The notes under the pieces: generated by a model
What the model was told of the DNA's origin: nothing
The model's database searches: none
Seen by the model: the letters and a program-made list of their open reading frames with translations, nothing else
Part shown: positions 49,485 through 62,649 of the stretch, in pieces
Layout: every line of letters begins with the position of its first letter
How positions within the stretch are numbered: position 1 is the first letter of the stretch
From: Trichoplax sp. H2
Lineage: Eukaryota > Placozoa > Uniplacotomia > Trichoplacea
NCBI GenBank assembly: GCA_003344405.1
Contig: NOWV01000013.1
Span: forward strand, 372,001-436,000
DNA length: 64,000 nucleotides
Direction of reading: 5' to 3'
Program-made: the position numbers and the translations under genes

Positions 49485-52400
49485 TTATGATTGAATAAAT
49501 CTTCTAAAAAGGGTAGCACCCCGTCTAATCTGACCCTGCATAAGAAAAATTCTCAGCATTATTTTACTATTTATTATAAGGAGTTTACACGGAATATTTG
49601 TGAAGTTTACCTCGCTACGTAAAGATGCCATGCAGTCTTGCCAACTTGAATAGAATACCATATTAGGAGGAGCACCAGCTGCAAGGCTACAACGCAGGCA
49701 TGAAAATTCTCATATCATGACACGTAATAAAATGCAATTAGTTACTATAGAGCGCAGGGTCTTACCCACAGTTATTCACAGCCATAACGTTAGATACCAA
49801 ATTAAGTGGATAAGTTATGTAACCGGCAATATACTAATAAAGGTACAAAGCGATAGCTCAGTAATGAAAGTAAAAATAAGTTATATAGCGTAGTTTAAGT
49901 CTATCACTTACGTTAGAAACTGCTTGCAAATACAATTGATTTTCCTTCTTGCCTCCAATCTAATGATTAGAATAAATAGCATTAAAGCATACGATCCATT
50001 AATTTCTATCATAAGTATAAGCAAGTTCATTAATTATCATAATAAGGTGAATTTAGCGCTATCTTACGCTTGTAACAATATATTTCTGGGTCACGTATAG
50101 CACTATATTGTATAACCAAACTGACATAAATTCGGCTACAAGTCTTGGAACAAAACCCCTATAATGGTTGAATTAAAATTTTTAAGTACAATTATTTTTG
50201 CACGATAATTTTATGAAACTTATTCAATCTATATTGAAAATCGGGTGTTGAAGTATTAAATTTAGGTTCAACTTCAAGACTTACGAGAAAAAACCTTTAA
50301 AGCCTTCTTCCCTGTAAATTTCCGAAATTGAGGATATTACACCCCTATATTATGAAAGAACATAGAGCAACAACAGTCAAGTTTTTCTAACTAACCCTGC
50401 ATAACTCAGACGTCTGTGTCTTACCGGTATACGTTTTCTTGACCAACAAATTGTGCCATCATTCTAACACTTATAACTGTAATAAACAATATGTTAGCAT
50501 ATAAATAACTCGACAGTCTGCAAAAAATTTTCTTTAAAGTTTATATAAAAATATTCAGAATGTAAATTTCTTGTACTATTCAAAAAAAATACAACTAACC
50601 ATGGAGTGGATAAGATACAGTAACGGCAGCCATGCTTGCTAAGCATTGTTCTGAGGTCTGCAGTATTCAAAATTGTAATTAAAATGATATTGCATATAAT
50701 TTCTTACATCGGTGCATTCTTTGAATCACTATTACTGAATAAGTGTACCTTACATAGGTAGATATATTAATAATCGAATAAATCTACTAGTTAATTAATT
50801 AATTATTGATACATAGTAACAAATTATTTAACCTTGATAGCAAAAACTTTAATTTCTTCGGCGGCGGTCTGTGGAACCTGTAACAAAATCAAATAAATAT
50901 ACTACAAACGTACCATAATGACAGCTAAAAGGACAATAGTATAATTAATCTGAAGATACAATTCATCCTGTTGATGCGCATGGTTAAATAAACATAATAT
51001 TACGAACATTTTCTTCCTCTTCATCTTGAGATTTCTCTCCTCTAATAACCTAAAAATAATAAATATTCACATTTTACTATCACAGTAAACGAAAATATAT
51101 TTGGAACTGAAAACAGTATAGAGCTTCTAATCTTTCAAAATGTACAGTGCCTAACGACTGGACTGACTAAAGAATATTACTATTAACATACGGGTATACG
51201 CGTATATAGATATTGATAGATATAGGACTGAACCTAGAGACTTGAATGCTAAAAACAGTGACTAATCTAGATTGCAAATTATGAGCGGAATTTATAAATT
51301 ACCAATAAGTATTTTACCTTCAGAACTGAAGCATTGACGTTCGAGCTTATAATAGATTGAATTATCCTAAAATTTAATTCGGATAATAAATGATTCGGTT
51401 ACTCTCTATTTACACTATTTACATAATGTGTACAGCAATAAATTGCCAATGAAGAACATAAGATATGTAAATTACCTACTATTCACAAAAGATACATTAA
51501 GGTTAAAAATGAAATAGAAATTGTTTACATATCTTATTTTCATAATTTCATACATTAATACTATATTAAAGTGTCCAAAATAAGAATAATACTTTACTTT
51601 ACTAGCGCGAACTGATATCATTTCATATTACCTTGGCGCAAGTCCTTTATACATGCCAAAAAATCCATCTGTTTTTCTGATGTAAGCCGCTAATATCATA
51701 TAGAACAATTAAAATATAGTTAAAATTTGTTACGTGTGTACATATAAACAGACAAGTTAATAAATAAAGTAACTAATAAATGAGAGATGATTAATCGTTA
51801 TAAGATACCGATAGATATTACTAGTAATAAAACCCAGTAGTGCAATATACTTAGTGAATGATTAATTAATTATAACAATAACGGAATGACGCCGTCTATC
51901 AACAGTCTATAATCAACTATTCGTATTGATGAAATAATTGCAACTTAGTCAATTGGTAATAATGGGAATTTAATCTATACGACGTTTACCAGTTTAGCTG
52001 TAATTCATTAGTGTATTTGTACTATATAATGAATGTACGGATGTTAAACTAATACGATTCATTTTTGAGACAGAATTGCTTTTACCGTAGGTAAAAAAAC
52101 CAGGCAGTTTTTGAGCGTTACGTCCAAACAGTGTAACACCATCAACCGGCGCAATAGGCTCATGACCAAGCTACAGGTTAGAAGATAAAAATAGTTTAAA
52201 AACGCTTATCTCATTCATGCTAAGCCAGGATAACATGTTAACATGGCATTTAATTTGTGCACCGAAGTTACTTTGCTATTTTTGTAAAATTTAAATGAAT
52301 GCGTATAGTATATAGTATACTGCAATAAGGTAAGGTAGCTACTAAATAATACGCTTGTATTTTGCATTTTCTTTAAAGCTCCTTAAACTACAGTACCGTA

Positions 52401-54213
52401 TTGTTGCCCAGTTAATGATTTATAAATGATATTTGGCACCATCATTTCTTAAGAATTAGCGAGTTAGAATAATGATCTCTATTTGAAGTTTAACAGAATC
52501 CGAACAGTCTCTAGCGCAACGTTAGAGTTGAGAGTTGATGTTATGGAATAATAGCATGACCCCTTTGAATTCAGCAGTATAGTGTAGTATACGAATAAAA
52601 ATTTCAAATAGTCTATTACGGATCAAGAATGGACTATGAACCCGATTAGATTATAATATTTATTTATTATTATTCATGAATTGAAATAGCCCAAAATTCG
52701 TTATAGTAAGAGCGCCAATGCTCCAATACATACATTATCTATTTCATCCCATGTAAAAAGGTCAAGTAAAAGATTGTTCAGTCATACTGTAGTTCATAGC
52801 GTAAGGAAGACAATATCGAAAAGTAAATAGCTATCGTAATCATCAAGAATCGGAAATCGGATAGACTTTATGCGCAATTAGTGTAGGAAATACAGTTTTT
52901 ATAAAAGGAACAACTGTAGCATGTGTATTGCATATTTCTAGATCATTTAAAAAGAAATAATATAATACGTCTACACAGTATGTACAGTAGGACAGTTTCA
53001 GCTAAATACTTTAAGAATTTTATGTAAGGTGGCGGGGGCTAATGTACATGTCATACACTGTAATGTAATTCGATATGCATCAATCGAGCAAGTATTGTGT
53101 TTAGTCAGCATTTATCATCAGTAATCGTCGCTTAAGAATTTGACTGCACGCAGTTGCTCGATTAATTAATTGATGAAGGTAGCGACTGTGATGAGATGAT
53201 ACTGTATACTACACCGTGGCTGCATTGACTCCAGGATTATAAATATCGCAAGATATCTATCAATGATACTGTACGTGTATCATATGATGATGATACTATC
53301 ATACTCGTACATCGATTTCTCCTCATGTCAACTAAGTGATATTAATTACTATTCACACTGCTGTACTACAATAATGGATGCAGCTAAATTCACCAAACAT
53401 GGCGGACATCTAAACATTTTTATCGCATTAAGTGCTTAGCCAGAAAGAGTTGAAAGGCCTATGAGAATACGAACAGTACATAGTGGAGTGCTGCAGCGAC
53501 GAAAAGTTTACTCTAGAACATCAAATTAACATTTGCAATCAGTTGTAATACTCGTATAATTAATTAATTAATGAATTCATCAAGGCGTGCTCGTATGCAG
53601 AAGCCTAACTACACTGTGCGTCATTGACTGCATCCCTTATTTGAGTGATTAGCTAACTTACAGAGATATTAAAAGATGTGAATTAGGCGTAAGAATTGGA
53701 TAAAGCCTCGGAGCTATCAATCTATAACACTACATGTCTCGATATTCCGCTATTGGGAATCGATTTTGTTGTGTAAACCATAGTGATATGCGTACGCCAC
53801 CCAATGCAGTTGATGGCGTAGCAACAATCTGTTTTTCTTGGCATTTAAATGCATTATACCTACTAGTTTTTACAATCCTTTCAATGGAAAATTAAGCAAT
53901 AAGTGATATTTGGCGGAAGACTAAAGTAAAGTACAAGAGATGTTTCAATCATTGCTGTCATCATTTTTAATCACATCACTCGATTTAGTCTACCAGTCAA
54001 CTTGTCAGTCAACATCAACTTGTAGCAGACATTAACCCCATCAGCGGATATCTTCTAAACATGATGGAGTGCTGTTTCACAAGAGGTTGTAGCAACATTA
54101 TCCAGTCCATATCATGATGAAAAAAATTGATTTCATACCTGTATTAAAGTTTTGACGTAAATGAAAGGATGGCTAGCTAAATTAATAGCCACAGAGGACA
54201 AAATTGCCGTCAT
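49485..54213 (-). CDS. MTCH2: Mitochondrial carrier homologue 2-like outer membrane protein
   Basis: Diverged SLC25-fold protein; MTCH2 in mammals sits in the mitochondrial outer membrane, inserts tail-anchored proteins and binds BID. Fourteen minus-strand exons: 54213-54139, 52170-52086, 51689-51632, 51366-51318, 51049-51008, 50877-50833, 50657-50600, 50476-50425, 50344-50285, 50158-50068, 49959-49912, 49833-49766, 49686-49611, 49535-49485; 285 residues, against 303 in human. Signatures in order are SHPFIYVKTLIQLGHEPIAP, GFFGMYKGLAPR, TVSYPLHVISVRMMAQFVGQ, EIYREEGFKGFFSGFVPRL, TYPLNLVSNVMAVNNCGLA, a SSWQDC segment near the C-terminus, and RGATLFRRF. All exons are short (42-91 nt). Intron 1 is 1.97 kb, far longer than the others. 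MTCH1 is the alternative; a single ancestral MTCH gene is likely. Confidence 0.9.
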
Positions 54214-55947
54214 ATTCTAGCTGAAATTTGGGTTCTACTCCAGTGAACAATTCCCGCACTGCCGCTTTCCTGCTCGACATCCAAAGCTGTAAGTCTGGTC
54301 CAATGGGAAATCTCTTGACCTCGGAGGATTGCACACTGTTCGGCGCCTGCATGCTGGCTATTTACAGTACTGTACCGTACCGTGCCGTGCTGTGCCGTGC
54401 CGTTCTGTACTATAGCGGACCGGACTGCACCATAGCGTATCGGACTCAGACCGTACAGTATCAACTCCGAAACAGAAAACTGGTCTACGTACTGTACAGT
54501 ACGGTGTGGCTATGGTGTGGCCGTACAGTACAGTCAACATTAACTTCTTCAACGGTGGACAGACAGACGGTCGTCAAGTATTATCCGTATTAATTTAAAT
54601 GAGCATACTGACTTTGGGTGAAAGAGGCTAGACTGATGTCATACCGCCTGGCACGTTATTACCCGGCTAAAAACCAGAGACTACTCAGCTAAAAATTCTC
54701 CCTCAAAAGCCGCAACTAAAACATTTTCCCCTATACTAAAGAATACACGTTCATTCTTTTAGTACATTTATTCCAATGGATTAAAGTTATAAAATAGAGT
54801 GCTTGATATCCGTATATAGAAAAAGATGATACAGCGAAAAATTCTCCTTCCAATATAAACTAGGTTACACCTAGTCTCAGCCCGGTGGATTGCATGTGTC
54901 AGAATACTCATAACTTAATTATCAGAGTTCGCATTATTACAAAATGTAAATCGAAATCTCAATTTATTTTGTTGAAGTTTCAAGATTTGGCGGTAGACGA
55001 TATTCTTAACTGTAGATGATAAAACTATTATTAAAGTGATCAGTGCTGCTTATATTAAAAGCCGTCAATAGCAATCTTAATTTATTTCTTTAAATATTGG
55101 ATGATAGAGATGATACTTGGTCGTATAATTGACTATAGTGAGTGATGTACAACAGGTAGACGTTTCTTTAAGTTAAGTGCTATACAATCTACAATCGAGC
55201 CAGATCTTGTGACTGACTATGCAATTTCTAGAAATTCGGAAAATATTCACCTTTCTATTCAATTGAACAATCGCTGTAGCAGATATTTTTAAGCCCTTTT
55301 AACATACACTTACAGTGACGGGTACTGAATATATGGTGATAATAGAGTACTGCAAATTGAATGAAATGCTTGTTGCTCACTTATGGATGGATACAAGCTT
55401 TGATTTCCTGTCAGATAATATCGTCATTCTATCAAGAACAATTCTTCATTTTATTCATCTTACTCGTACTTTCCAAATTGATATACAGTACGTATGTAAA
55501 TAAATATCAATGTGACACTCCTGTACAGGCTAATACCAATCTAATGTTAAATGTTGCGATTTGAGCATAACAGTATCTTTTGATTATGATCAAATAAAAT
55601 ACATCATACCGCTTGTACCTACTAACTGAGATATTTATAATTAATCAATAGTATCAATCTTATACCAAGTCACAAAAGTGTTGCAACCCTAAATTATATT
55701 ATTTATGTTATAGGCTCATGTATCATAACGCAGAGCATAGAACATATCATTTAGTTCTTACTAAGATATGCAAAGACACTAGTAGAAAGTACTAGCACAG
55801 TAACATCATGCAGTAATTTAATAACAGACAATAGTCGACAATTTATTATAATTATTTCAAACATAACCAATTCTACTTGTTTATACTTCATGTATAACAA
55901 ACTCGTAGAAGCGTATACGTTATGTATAAATATGCAGATGTATGTAT
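54214..55947. other. Region between MTCH2-like and cyclin genes
   Basis: Contains the MTCH2-like promoter with a GTAC/GTGCC array (next entry) and the 3' side of the cyclin gene. Plus-strand open frames at 55315-55503 and 55361-55564 overlap each other and show no domain. No further gene supported. Confidence 0.45.
54360..54545. repeat. GTAC/GTGCC array upstream of MTCH2-like gene
   Basis: Begins tttacagtactgtaccgtac, shifts to cgtgccgtgctgtgccgtgc, then further on returns to tacgtactgtacagtacgg. GC content is higher than around it. It lies about 150-330 bp upstream of the MTCH2-like start codon. Overlapping open frames on both strands (64-121 codons) derive from the array. Confidence 0.8.
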
Positions 55948-58004
55948 TTACCAATCTGATGACACAAGTGAATTTAGTGCTCTCATAAGACGAGGCAAAT
56001 CTCTCTTAAGAACTTTTCTATTTCCAAATTTTCTATGAATAGCCTAGAATGGGTAGTAAATCATATTCGCTATTCCTGATTGATTTGATATTGCCCTTTT
56101 AGCTATAACGTAAAGTCGGATAAACATTTAAACGATACATTTACGTACTTGATATTTGGAAGTCCAAGATTTCCAGGCAAGCTTAGCAATCTGACGAGCA
56201 ACAGGTTTTAAGCTGTCTTCAGAATAGCTGGAATAATATTGCAGAGTCGGTGTCCATGATTTATCAAATATCTTCAGCGATATCAGTGAAGCTGCTGCAG
56301 CAATTTGCGATGGCAGATATGATAGAAGACTATATTCTATCAAAGCAATCTCTGTGAGATACCGCGCGAAGGTATGCTGCTCGATATCAGCCTAAATACA
56401 AATTGTATAACAGACATTGCAAGCGTGTTCATTGAATTTTATAACATCGAATTTAAGATTATTTACTATTATTCCCAAAAGTAAAGCGCAAGATATTTTT
56501 ATACGAATACTTACCGATGCAGCCTTTGATATACGTCTTAGGAAATGTATGGAAGTAGGCCTACTCAGGCTAAAATCCAAAGCTTTAAGAATTTTAGCTT
56601 CCATTTGTATAAATTCATTAATTTCATAACTGTTTTCTGTAAGATATAGGAGGTCGTCGGTAGAAGCTAAGAATATTTCTTCGTATTTAATTGCGATATA
56701 GAATGCAGCGATACCAACCAACTGCAGTTTCTTTCGATTCACTTGGGTTGTCTGGAAATTAGCATGCATATGTACAAACAATTCAATTAGTTTTAAGTAC
56801 AAGGAGTATAGCGATAACCGCATTCAATATATCCAGGTACTTAGAAAATGAAATCAGTAATGTTTACATTATTTCAACTGTCATTTTATATCTTAAAATT
56901 TAGCTGTTATCATCTAAATATGTGAATTTTTAACCTTTTAACGGTCCTAAATCCGTACCTGAAGATATCGATCAATAATATAAGTAGTCAGATATAAGCT
57001 CTCCGGGTGGAAATTGTATCGTAAATGAACATCAACAAGCCAATCAAGCAGAATTGCTCTCATTCCCTTAGTAATCACGGGCTGTCCAGTCATGTAATCT
57101 GGATCGAGTGTACATCTCTTCTGTAACGTAACAATTTACAGTTAGCATTTGATGCGTTAAATTAAAGTAATGATGAGTACAGCTCATAATCGTTTGCTAC
57201 ACTCAAGAATGTCTGATCTAACTCTTGAATATGAAAGCTTGTTAATGCAGTGTAATCATTAAATATACGTATCTTAGGATTAGAATTATTTACTATAAAT
57301 AAGGATAGCTAGCAGTTTTTCATTTATTAAAACTTCTTTACGATGCAGGGGATAACTACTATTTTAGCCTGAAAACAATATAAGTGAATGTTAGGCAAAA
57401 AACTGTGTAATAATATTACCTCTTGCTTGAGCATATTTTTGTAAATATCACTAATATAATCGCTACACAACAAAGGGTCGTTATAATCCAAGGCATCGAT
57501 GTCGACGACATAAGCCGGCAAGTATTTATTGTTGCGAAATATGGTCGTCAATACTTCAGATTCTCGTGTAGCAGCGGTCTTCTTTTTTATTTCCTGATGA
57601 AAATTTTATATCGTCACATTTTATAATACTGTATTGATTAATCAAGTAAATATGAAAATAGCAATAGTATTCAATCTTAAGCAAAATTTGCATTTCTTCA
57701 CGATAAATACAATGTTAAAAGTACAAAGTCTGTTAAATATCGATAAATTTATGAAACGAGAATGTACTCGTACAGGTATATGAAAACGTACATCTGTCTA
57801 GCTACATTATTGTAAGTTGCGTCTAGTAGTAGTAGTTCATCATATTGACAGATCAATAAAACAAGCTTATTAATATTAAATTCATACGATTTTGCGATCG
57901 ATCTTCCCGTGAAAGACATGGTTACCAATATCTGAAAGGACTGTCCTATTCCCTTGCTGTACTTTATTCACATTAACACGAAAATTCTCATTGCTAGGCT
58001 TCAT
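55948..58004 (-). CDS. CCNB: B-type mitotic cyclin
   Basis: Activator of CDK1 at mitosis. Six minus-strand exons in phase: 58004-57888, 57593-57420, 57120-56959, 56751-56515, 56391-56149, 56043-55948; 342 residues, shorter than vertebrate B1/B2 (about 400-430). The N-terminus holds a perfect destruction box RxxLxxxxN at residues 20-28 (RTVLSDIGN), the APC/C degron. DPLLCSDYISDIYKNM leads into the cyclin box: MRAILLDWLVDVHLRYNF, SLYLTTYIIDRYL, KLQLVGIAAFYIAIKYEE and EFIQMEAKILKALDFSLSRP with HFLRR. The C-terminal cyclin fold has YLPSQIAAAASLISLK and SWTPTLQYYSSYSEDSLKPV. Features match cyclin B more than A or B3, but the subclass was not tested phylogenetically. Confidence 0.92.
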
Positions 58005-60840
58005 TTTTGAAGGTTTATGCTATAAAGAAATTATTAATTACATCGAAAAAATACAATAAAGATTCAGAATCCATAATATATTTCAAGAAAATATATGTAA
58101 ATACAAAACTTCTATCGCCTATTGCTAGATTTAATCCAGCTACTTTAAAGATATGTATACCGCAAATGGACTACCGTAGCATTTAACTTTCAATATTTAA
58201 TACAACAGTCTATGAAGGATCGTACAAGATTTAATTTCAGTTTTGAATCCATCTTAGAGATTAATTTAAACAATAAATCGTATTGAATATTCCAGGGATT
58301 CTTTCTTAGTTACTACACAAATATCGATCTACGCCAATCTCTAGCCTTATAAAACGATTTACATATATGAAGATGTGGGAGAATACAGTAATTTTATTAA
58401 TATTCGTACAGTACTAGTATTGCATCTAACAACTCGGAAGCTAGCTGCAGATTAGAAACACTAAATGCATATACTGAATATGCTCTAATATCAGAAAAAA
58501 TGTTTTATTAATACCAGGATATTAAAAAAAAATGGAAATTCACGACTTTTTAAATTATTATAGTGGGATATCACAGCATTAAGGGTTTAATTGTACAAAA
58601 ATAATTAGTTAGGCAGATTATACATATTAATAGATTATACTAATATATTATCATGCAAGATCACTTCGAATTCTTAGGTAGCCATTCTGTAAAACTTACG
58701 AATTCCAATTAGCACGCTCTCCCCTTTTGGTAGGAATCGTAGAGTTAAACAGGGAAATCACTTTTCAGTTAACAGCAAATACTGTATAATTTATATCCGA
58801 TAAACAATTATATTATTACACTACGCCAGAAATTAGTTAGTGGGTATAATTAGATCGTAAGATAGATGACTAGCTATCGTAAATACAATACGGAAATTGC
58901 AATGGAATATCGAGCAATTTACACCTTTTATTACATGTGAAATCGTAAGTTAATCTAACGAATTGAAGGCAATTAATTTCGTGTAGAAATTATCGTCAAT
59001 ACAAGTACAATGCACCAAAGTCCGATGTTTACAGTGTACAAGTATACCTCCTAAAGGGTTAAGGAATCAAATCATTTTATTACGGAGTTATCTAATTCAA
59101 GAATGAGAATAAATGATACCAACTGCTGCTTCATCGCAGTACTACATGTACTGTACGGCTATAAAAGTGTTCAACTTCTGTTCGAGGGTTCTTAGAGCAC
59201 TTTTACTGAACGAATTCGAGTTCAATAACGCTACTGTTGCTATTTCAACATCTTAATCCAATAGTGATCTCCTAGTCAATAACCATCGATGATGATGATG
59301 ATGATTCTGTAATTTTCAAAGTTGTACTCGCTGTATGGCTGCAATATATCTCTTCCTTTCTTGATGATATATATTAAGTAAGTATGAAATATTCTTTTTA
59401 ACAGAAAAATTTTACAATGCCCAAACCAATTTACGCAGATAGTAGAGCAAATATCATACTGTGATAAGTAATACCGATTTTTGATCAGGGCAATCGTTTC
59501 CATTTGTAAATACGAGTAGTTTAGTAATCATGTTTATCATTACGACATTGGGAAATATAAACGTTATATATGAGAATAACATATGAAAATATACAATTTG
59601 ATAATTATTACAGCGATAACATTAAACAGAATGCCTTAATGAATTACTTTACGCCCCATTTTACATATAGCCATTTCAATGGCTTTATACTGATTGCACT
59701 ATCTCGTAATGTAACAGAATAATCTGGTAAAATTCAGGTTGTTAATTAGCAAGTTTTGCGATCATAGAATGTATGTAAGGGCGTGCTTAAGGAATGACAT
59801 CTTGATAATATGCATTTGGGAACTTGTAAAGTGTACAGTAGTAGAATACGATATATGAATCTATATCATCTAGCAACATGTGTTGTTGTATGGGTACATA
59901 TCGTCCAATAAACTTAGTGCGTTCCTGTCAGGACAAAGCATCCTAATAAATAAATTAAATTTTAAAAATTGCTTTAAAAAAATCTTGCTTTCATAAGCTA
60001 GACTGTGCAATGCTTACTTTCTCGATTAATGCAATGTATAATTTGAGCAATCGCAATTCACTCAATTATATTATTTATACATGGTTAAACCAGATCGTAT
60101 ACAGTACGGACAAACGTCATATTCTGTATTGTGTTGTACTATGAAGCACTGTACGCTCATGTTTTCAACAGTAGATATTTATATGTACGATCTTTGTTTT
60201 GTTCAGAAAACCAACTAAAGAATAAAGATACATAATGCTGGTACTTTACTATAATTTATAGACACATACTACGAAAAGCGATTGTAACCATGCCGACAAT
60301 TGTATATAGCAAAAAACGGTCTATAAGGCAGTGTTTATAATTTTAGAATACGGGTAAGCATATGCCGAATGGGATATACTCGTTGGTAGTAGCGACACTC
60401 AATGTGACAGGTGGCTACGTAAGTTTTTATTTCATTCACATGCAGATGTGCTCAGTGAGCAAATACTTTTTTATGTACTACTTAGTAATCAATGGTCCAT
60501 GGCTATTACTCTAAGCAGTAAAAAGAGAATTCCATAAATACAGATGCCAATTGTATTGACATAGACAGTTTTTAAACGTGAGTGTATGTGCACTGTATAA
60601 TAACGTTCTTGTCAAATAACTTCATTCAGTCAAGCTGTTGTACTCTATATACAACTCGTCCTGTAGCATAATAATGATCATCGTAGCTTACAAAGCTTTC
60701 ACGTCTTTTCTTGTCAAAAGTATTACTACTGAGCAATAGGCCGAATTGTTGATTTCTATTTTTCAATCAAAACGCTAAGCTGGTCTACAGACGATTTAAA
60801 ATTATATATTAATTACGAGCTCCAAGTATCAGATAGAATC
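58005..60840. other. Intergenic region upstream of the cyclin
   Basis: About 2.8 kb, AT-rich, with the cyclin promoter at its left end. A short gat trinucleotide run occurs at about 59288-59306. I see no supported gene, RNA or transposon. Confidence 0.4.
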
Positions 60841-60844
60841 AGAT

Positions 60845-61075
60845 ACAGTATGTACAGTACTGTACAACATACGAACAACACTAAAGGGTGGATTACGTCA
60901 TTTTTGTGGTTGTGTACTGTACTGTACAGTACTGTACTTTTAGCCTTTTCACTTTCATCTTTGGTCTTCATACTGTACAGTACTGTAGTTTTTACTGTAT
61001 AGTACAGTACATTGTACTGTACGAACGATAAATGAGTACTGTACTGTACTGTGTACAGTGTACAGTACAGCAGTT
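60845..61075. repeat. GTAC-rich array
   Basis: Dense blocks such as tacagtatgtacagtactg, tgtactgtactgtacagtac and tactgtactgtgtacagtgt over 230 bp, about 0.5 kb upstream of the candidate gene at 61584. Open frames of 66-142 codons across it are by-products. Confidence 0.85.
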
Positions 61076-61583
61076 GGACGACTCCAACAGTATATAAATG
61101 CGCTAGAATTTGTCCATATAACAAATTTGGATGCAATGTGTCATCATCGAAATCATTAAAGCTACCTGAAGTTGCTATTAATCCGTTTGCTTGTTTACAG
61201 CGTTTACAGGTATGGATGACAAATAGAAAAAGGATATACATGTGTCATTGACGAATATGAAGAGTTTATTGCAATGTGCTCTACTAAACGATGCTAACTT
61301 ACTTACTGTACACGTACTGTATCGATGATTTAACTTCTACCCACTACCAGTGCTACATTAAACTAACGGTACAAGAACGCAAAGTACTGTAGAACGAACG
61401 AGGGATCGATTAGTTGATCAAAATTCGCCTCTCTTCCGTTAGGGTTTTCTCCTTTCTATCCTCTGTACAAGTGGCTGCACGACGTTATCGTAAGTAGACA
61501 CAAGTTGCACAACAAACTGCTGCTAAGTTATATCAACATTGTCATATCCGTCATATACTGGCGATCCGTATGGTTTGCAAAAC

Positions 61584-62649
61584 ATGTCAACTCTTACGAA
61601 CCAAATTCAAAACGAAAATCTGAGTGACAATCCAAGCGACGAATTAATGGGAGATCAGAAATCCACCACTGCGCTAACTCTACTGGACGAACTTTTCGAT
61701 TCTCCAGACTTTCAGGTATACCATCTACTTACCATTCACTATTTTTCTATTTTTATAAGTTGTTAGCCAACTCTCGCACGCCCAGCAGTACATCTTTATT
61801 ATACAGTACTCCTTCAACACATTTAGTAATGTTATGATATGAACTGTACGAATAAAATGCATCAATTCTTAGGGAGTAGTATGAAGTACAATATTACGAA
61901 AGTTAGGACTTTGTAGTAGTTCGTTAGTGACAGCTAGTGGAGTGTAAATTAATTATAAATTGAGACTCATAAATGATATCGGGCCTTCATTCTTCAGATT
62001 TACAGTAGTATGTTGTGGTGAGTGCTGAGAATTCTAATAATGAGTCTAACTACAGTATGCAGTATACTTGTATGCGCGTTCGTAATGTAGCACGCTCGAT
62101 TGGTTAAAAAAGAAAAGCAACGTTGCTGTTAGAATATTGTTAGCTGCAGTGCTATGATTGCAATACACAGAGTATCCACTGTAAACGGTGTATAAATCGA
62201 CCTCGATAGACTTGTCTAAAGTATGACTTAACTGGTGGATTGGCATCGACCTGAGTGCGTTGGACTAAAAATAAATAAGTCTTAGCCAGAGACTTTCTTT
62301 TGAGGAGTGCGTATAATGTAGTACTGTATGACTCATAGCTAATTATTTTGATGAAATAGGGGAGCCAGCTACATATTCCTACTTATTCGTATATATATAT
62401 ATACTATTAGTACGTAAGTGTTACCATTAGAGTCAAATCAATTGTTGAATATCCCTTTCAGTTAATTATTATAACAGTTTAAGCATAAATATCTGAATCG
62501 GGCCTTTGTAGTGATCACTTTGCCAAGTTTGCAGCTTCTTTACATTCTTAAAAGACTGTTTTTCTTTCTACAGTACACTGGTATTTATTCGCCCTCAGAG
62601 ATGACAAGCGCATCTCTTAAATCTATGATTGCTATGAACTCTTTGATGT
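61584..62649 (+). CDS. 5' part of an unidentified gene (two candidate exons)
   Basis: Exon 61584-61715 starts MSTLTNQIQNENLS and ends LLDELFDSPDFQ at a donor (gtatac) in phase 0. A second exon from 62574, behind a very strong acceptor (tttttctttctacag), continues YTGIYSPSEMTSASLKSMIA and reaches a possible donor at about 62649; read through it would stop at 62661. The protein is acidic and polar, rich in N, S and D, with a short hydrophobic LLDELF motif that could be a docking or activation element. I do not recognise the family. The rest of the gene would lie downstream, perhaps beyond the window. The first ATG in the frame is chosen as start; the frame is open upstream to a stop with no earlier ATG. 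Confidence 0.45.

Noticed and set aside
60813-61241. A 142-codon minus-strand frame
   Set aside because: Its middle part is the GTAC array; the flanks show no recognisable protein features.
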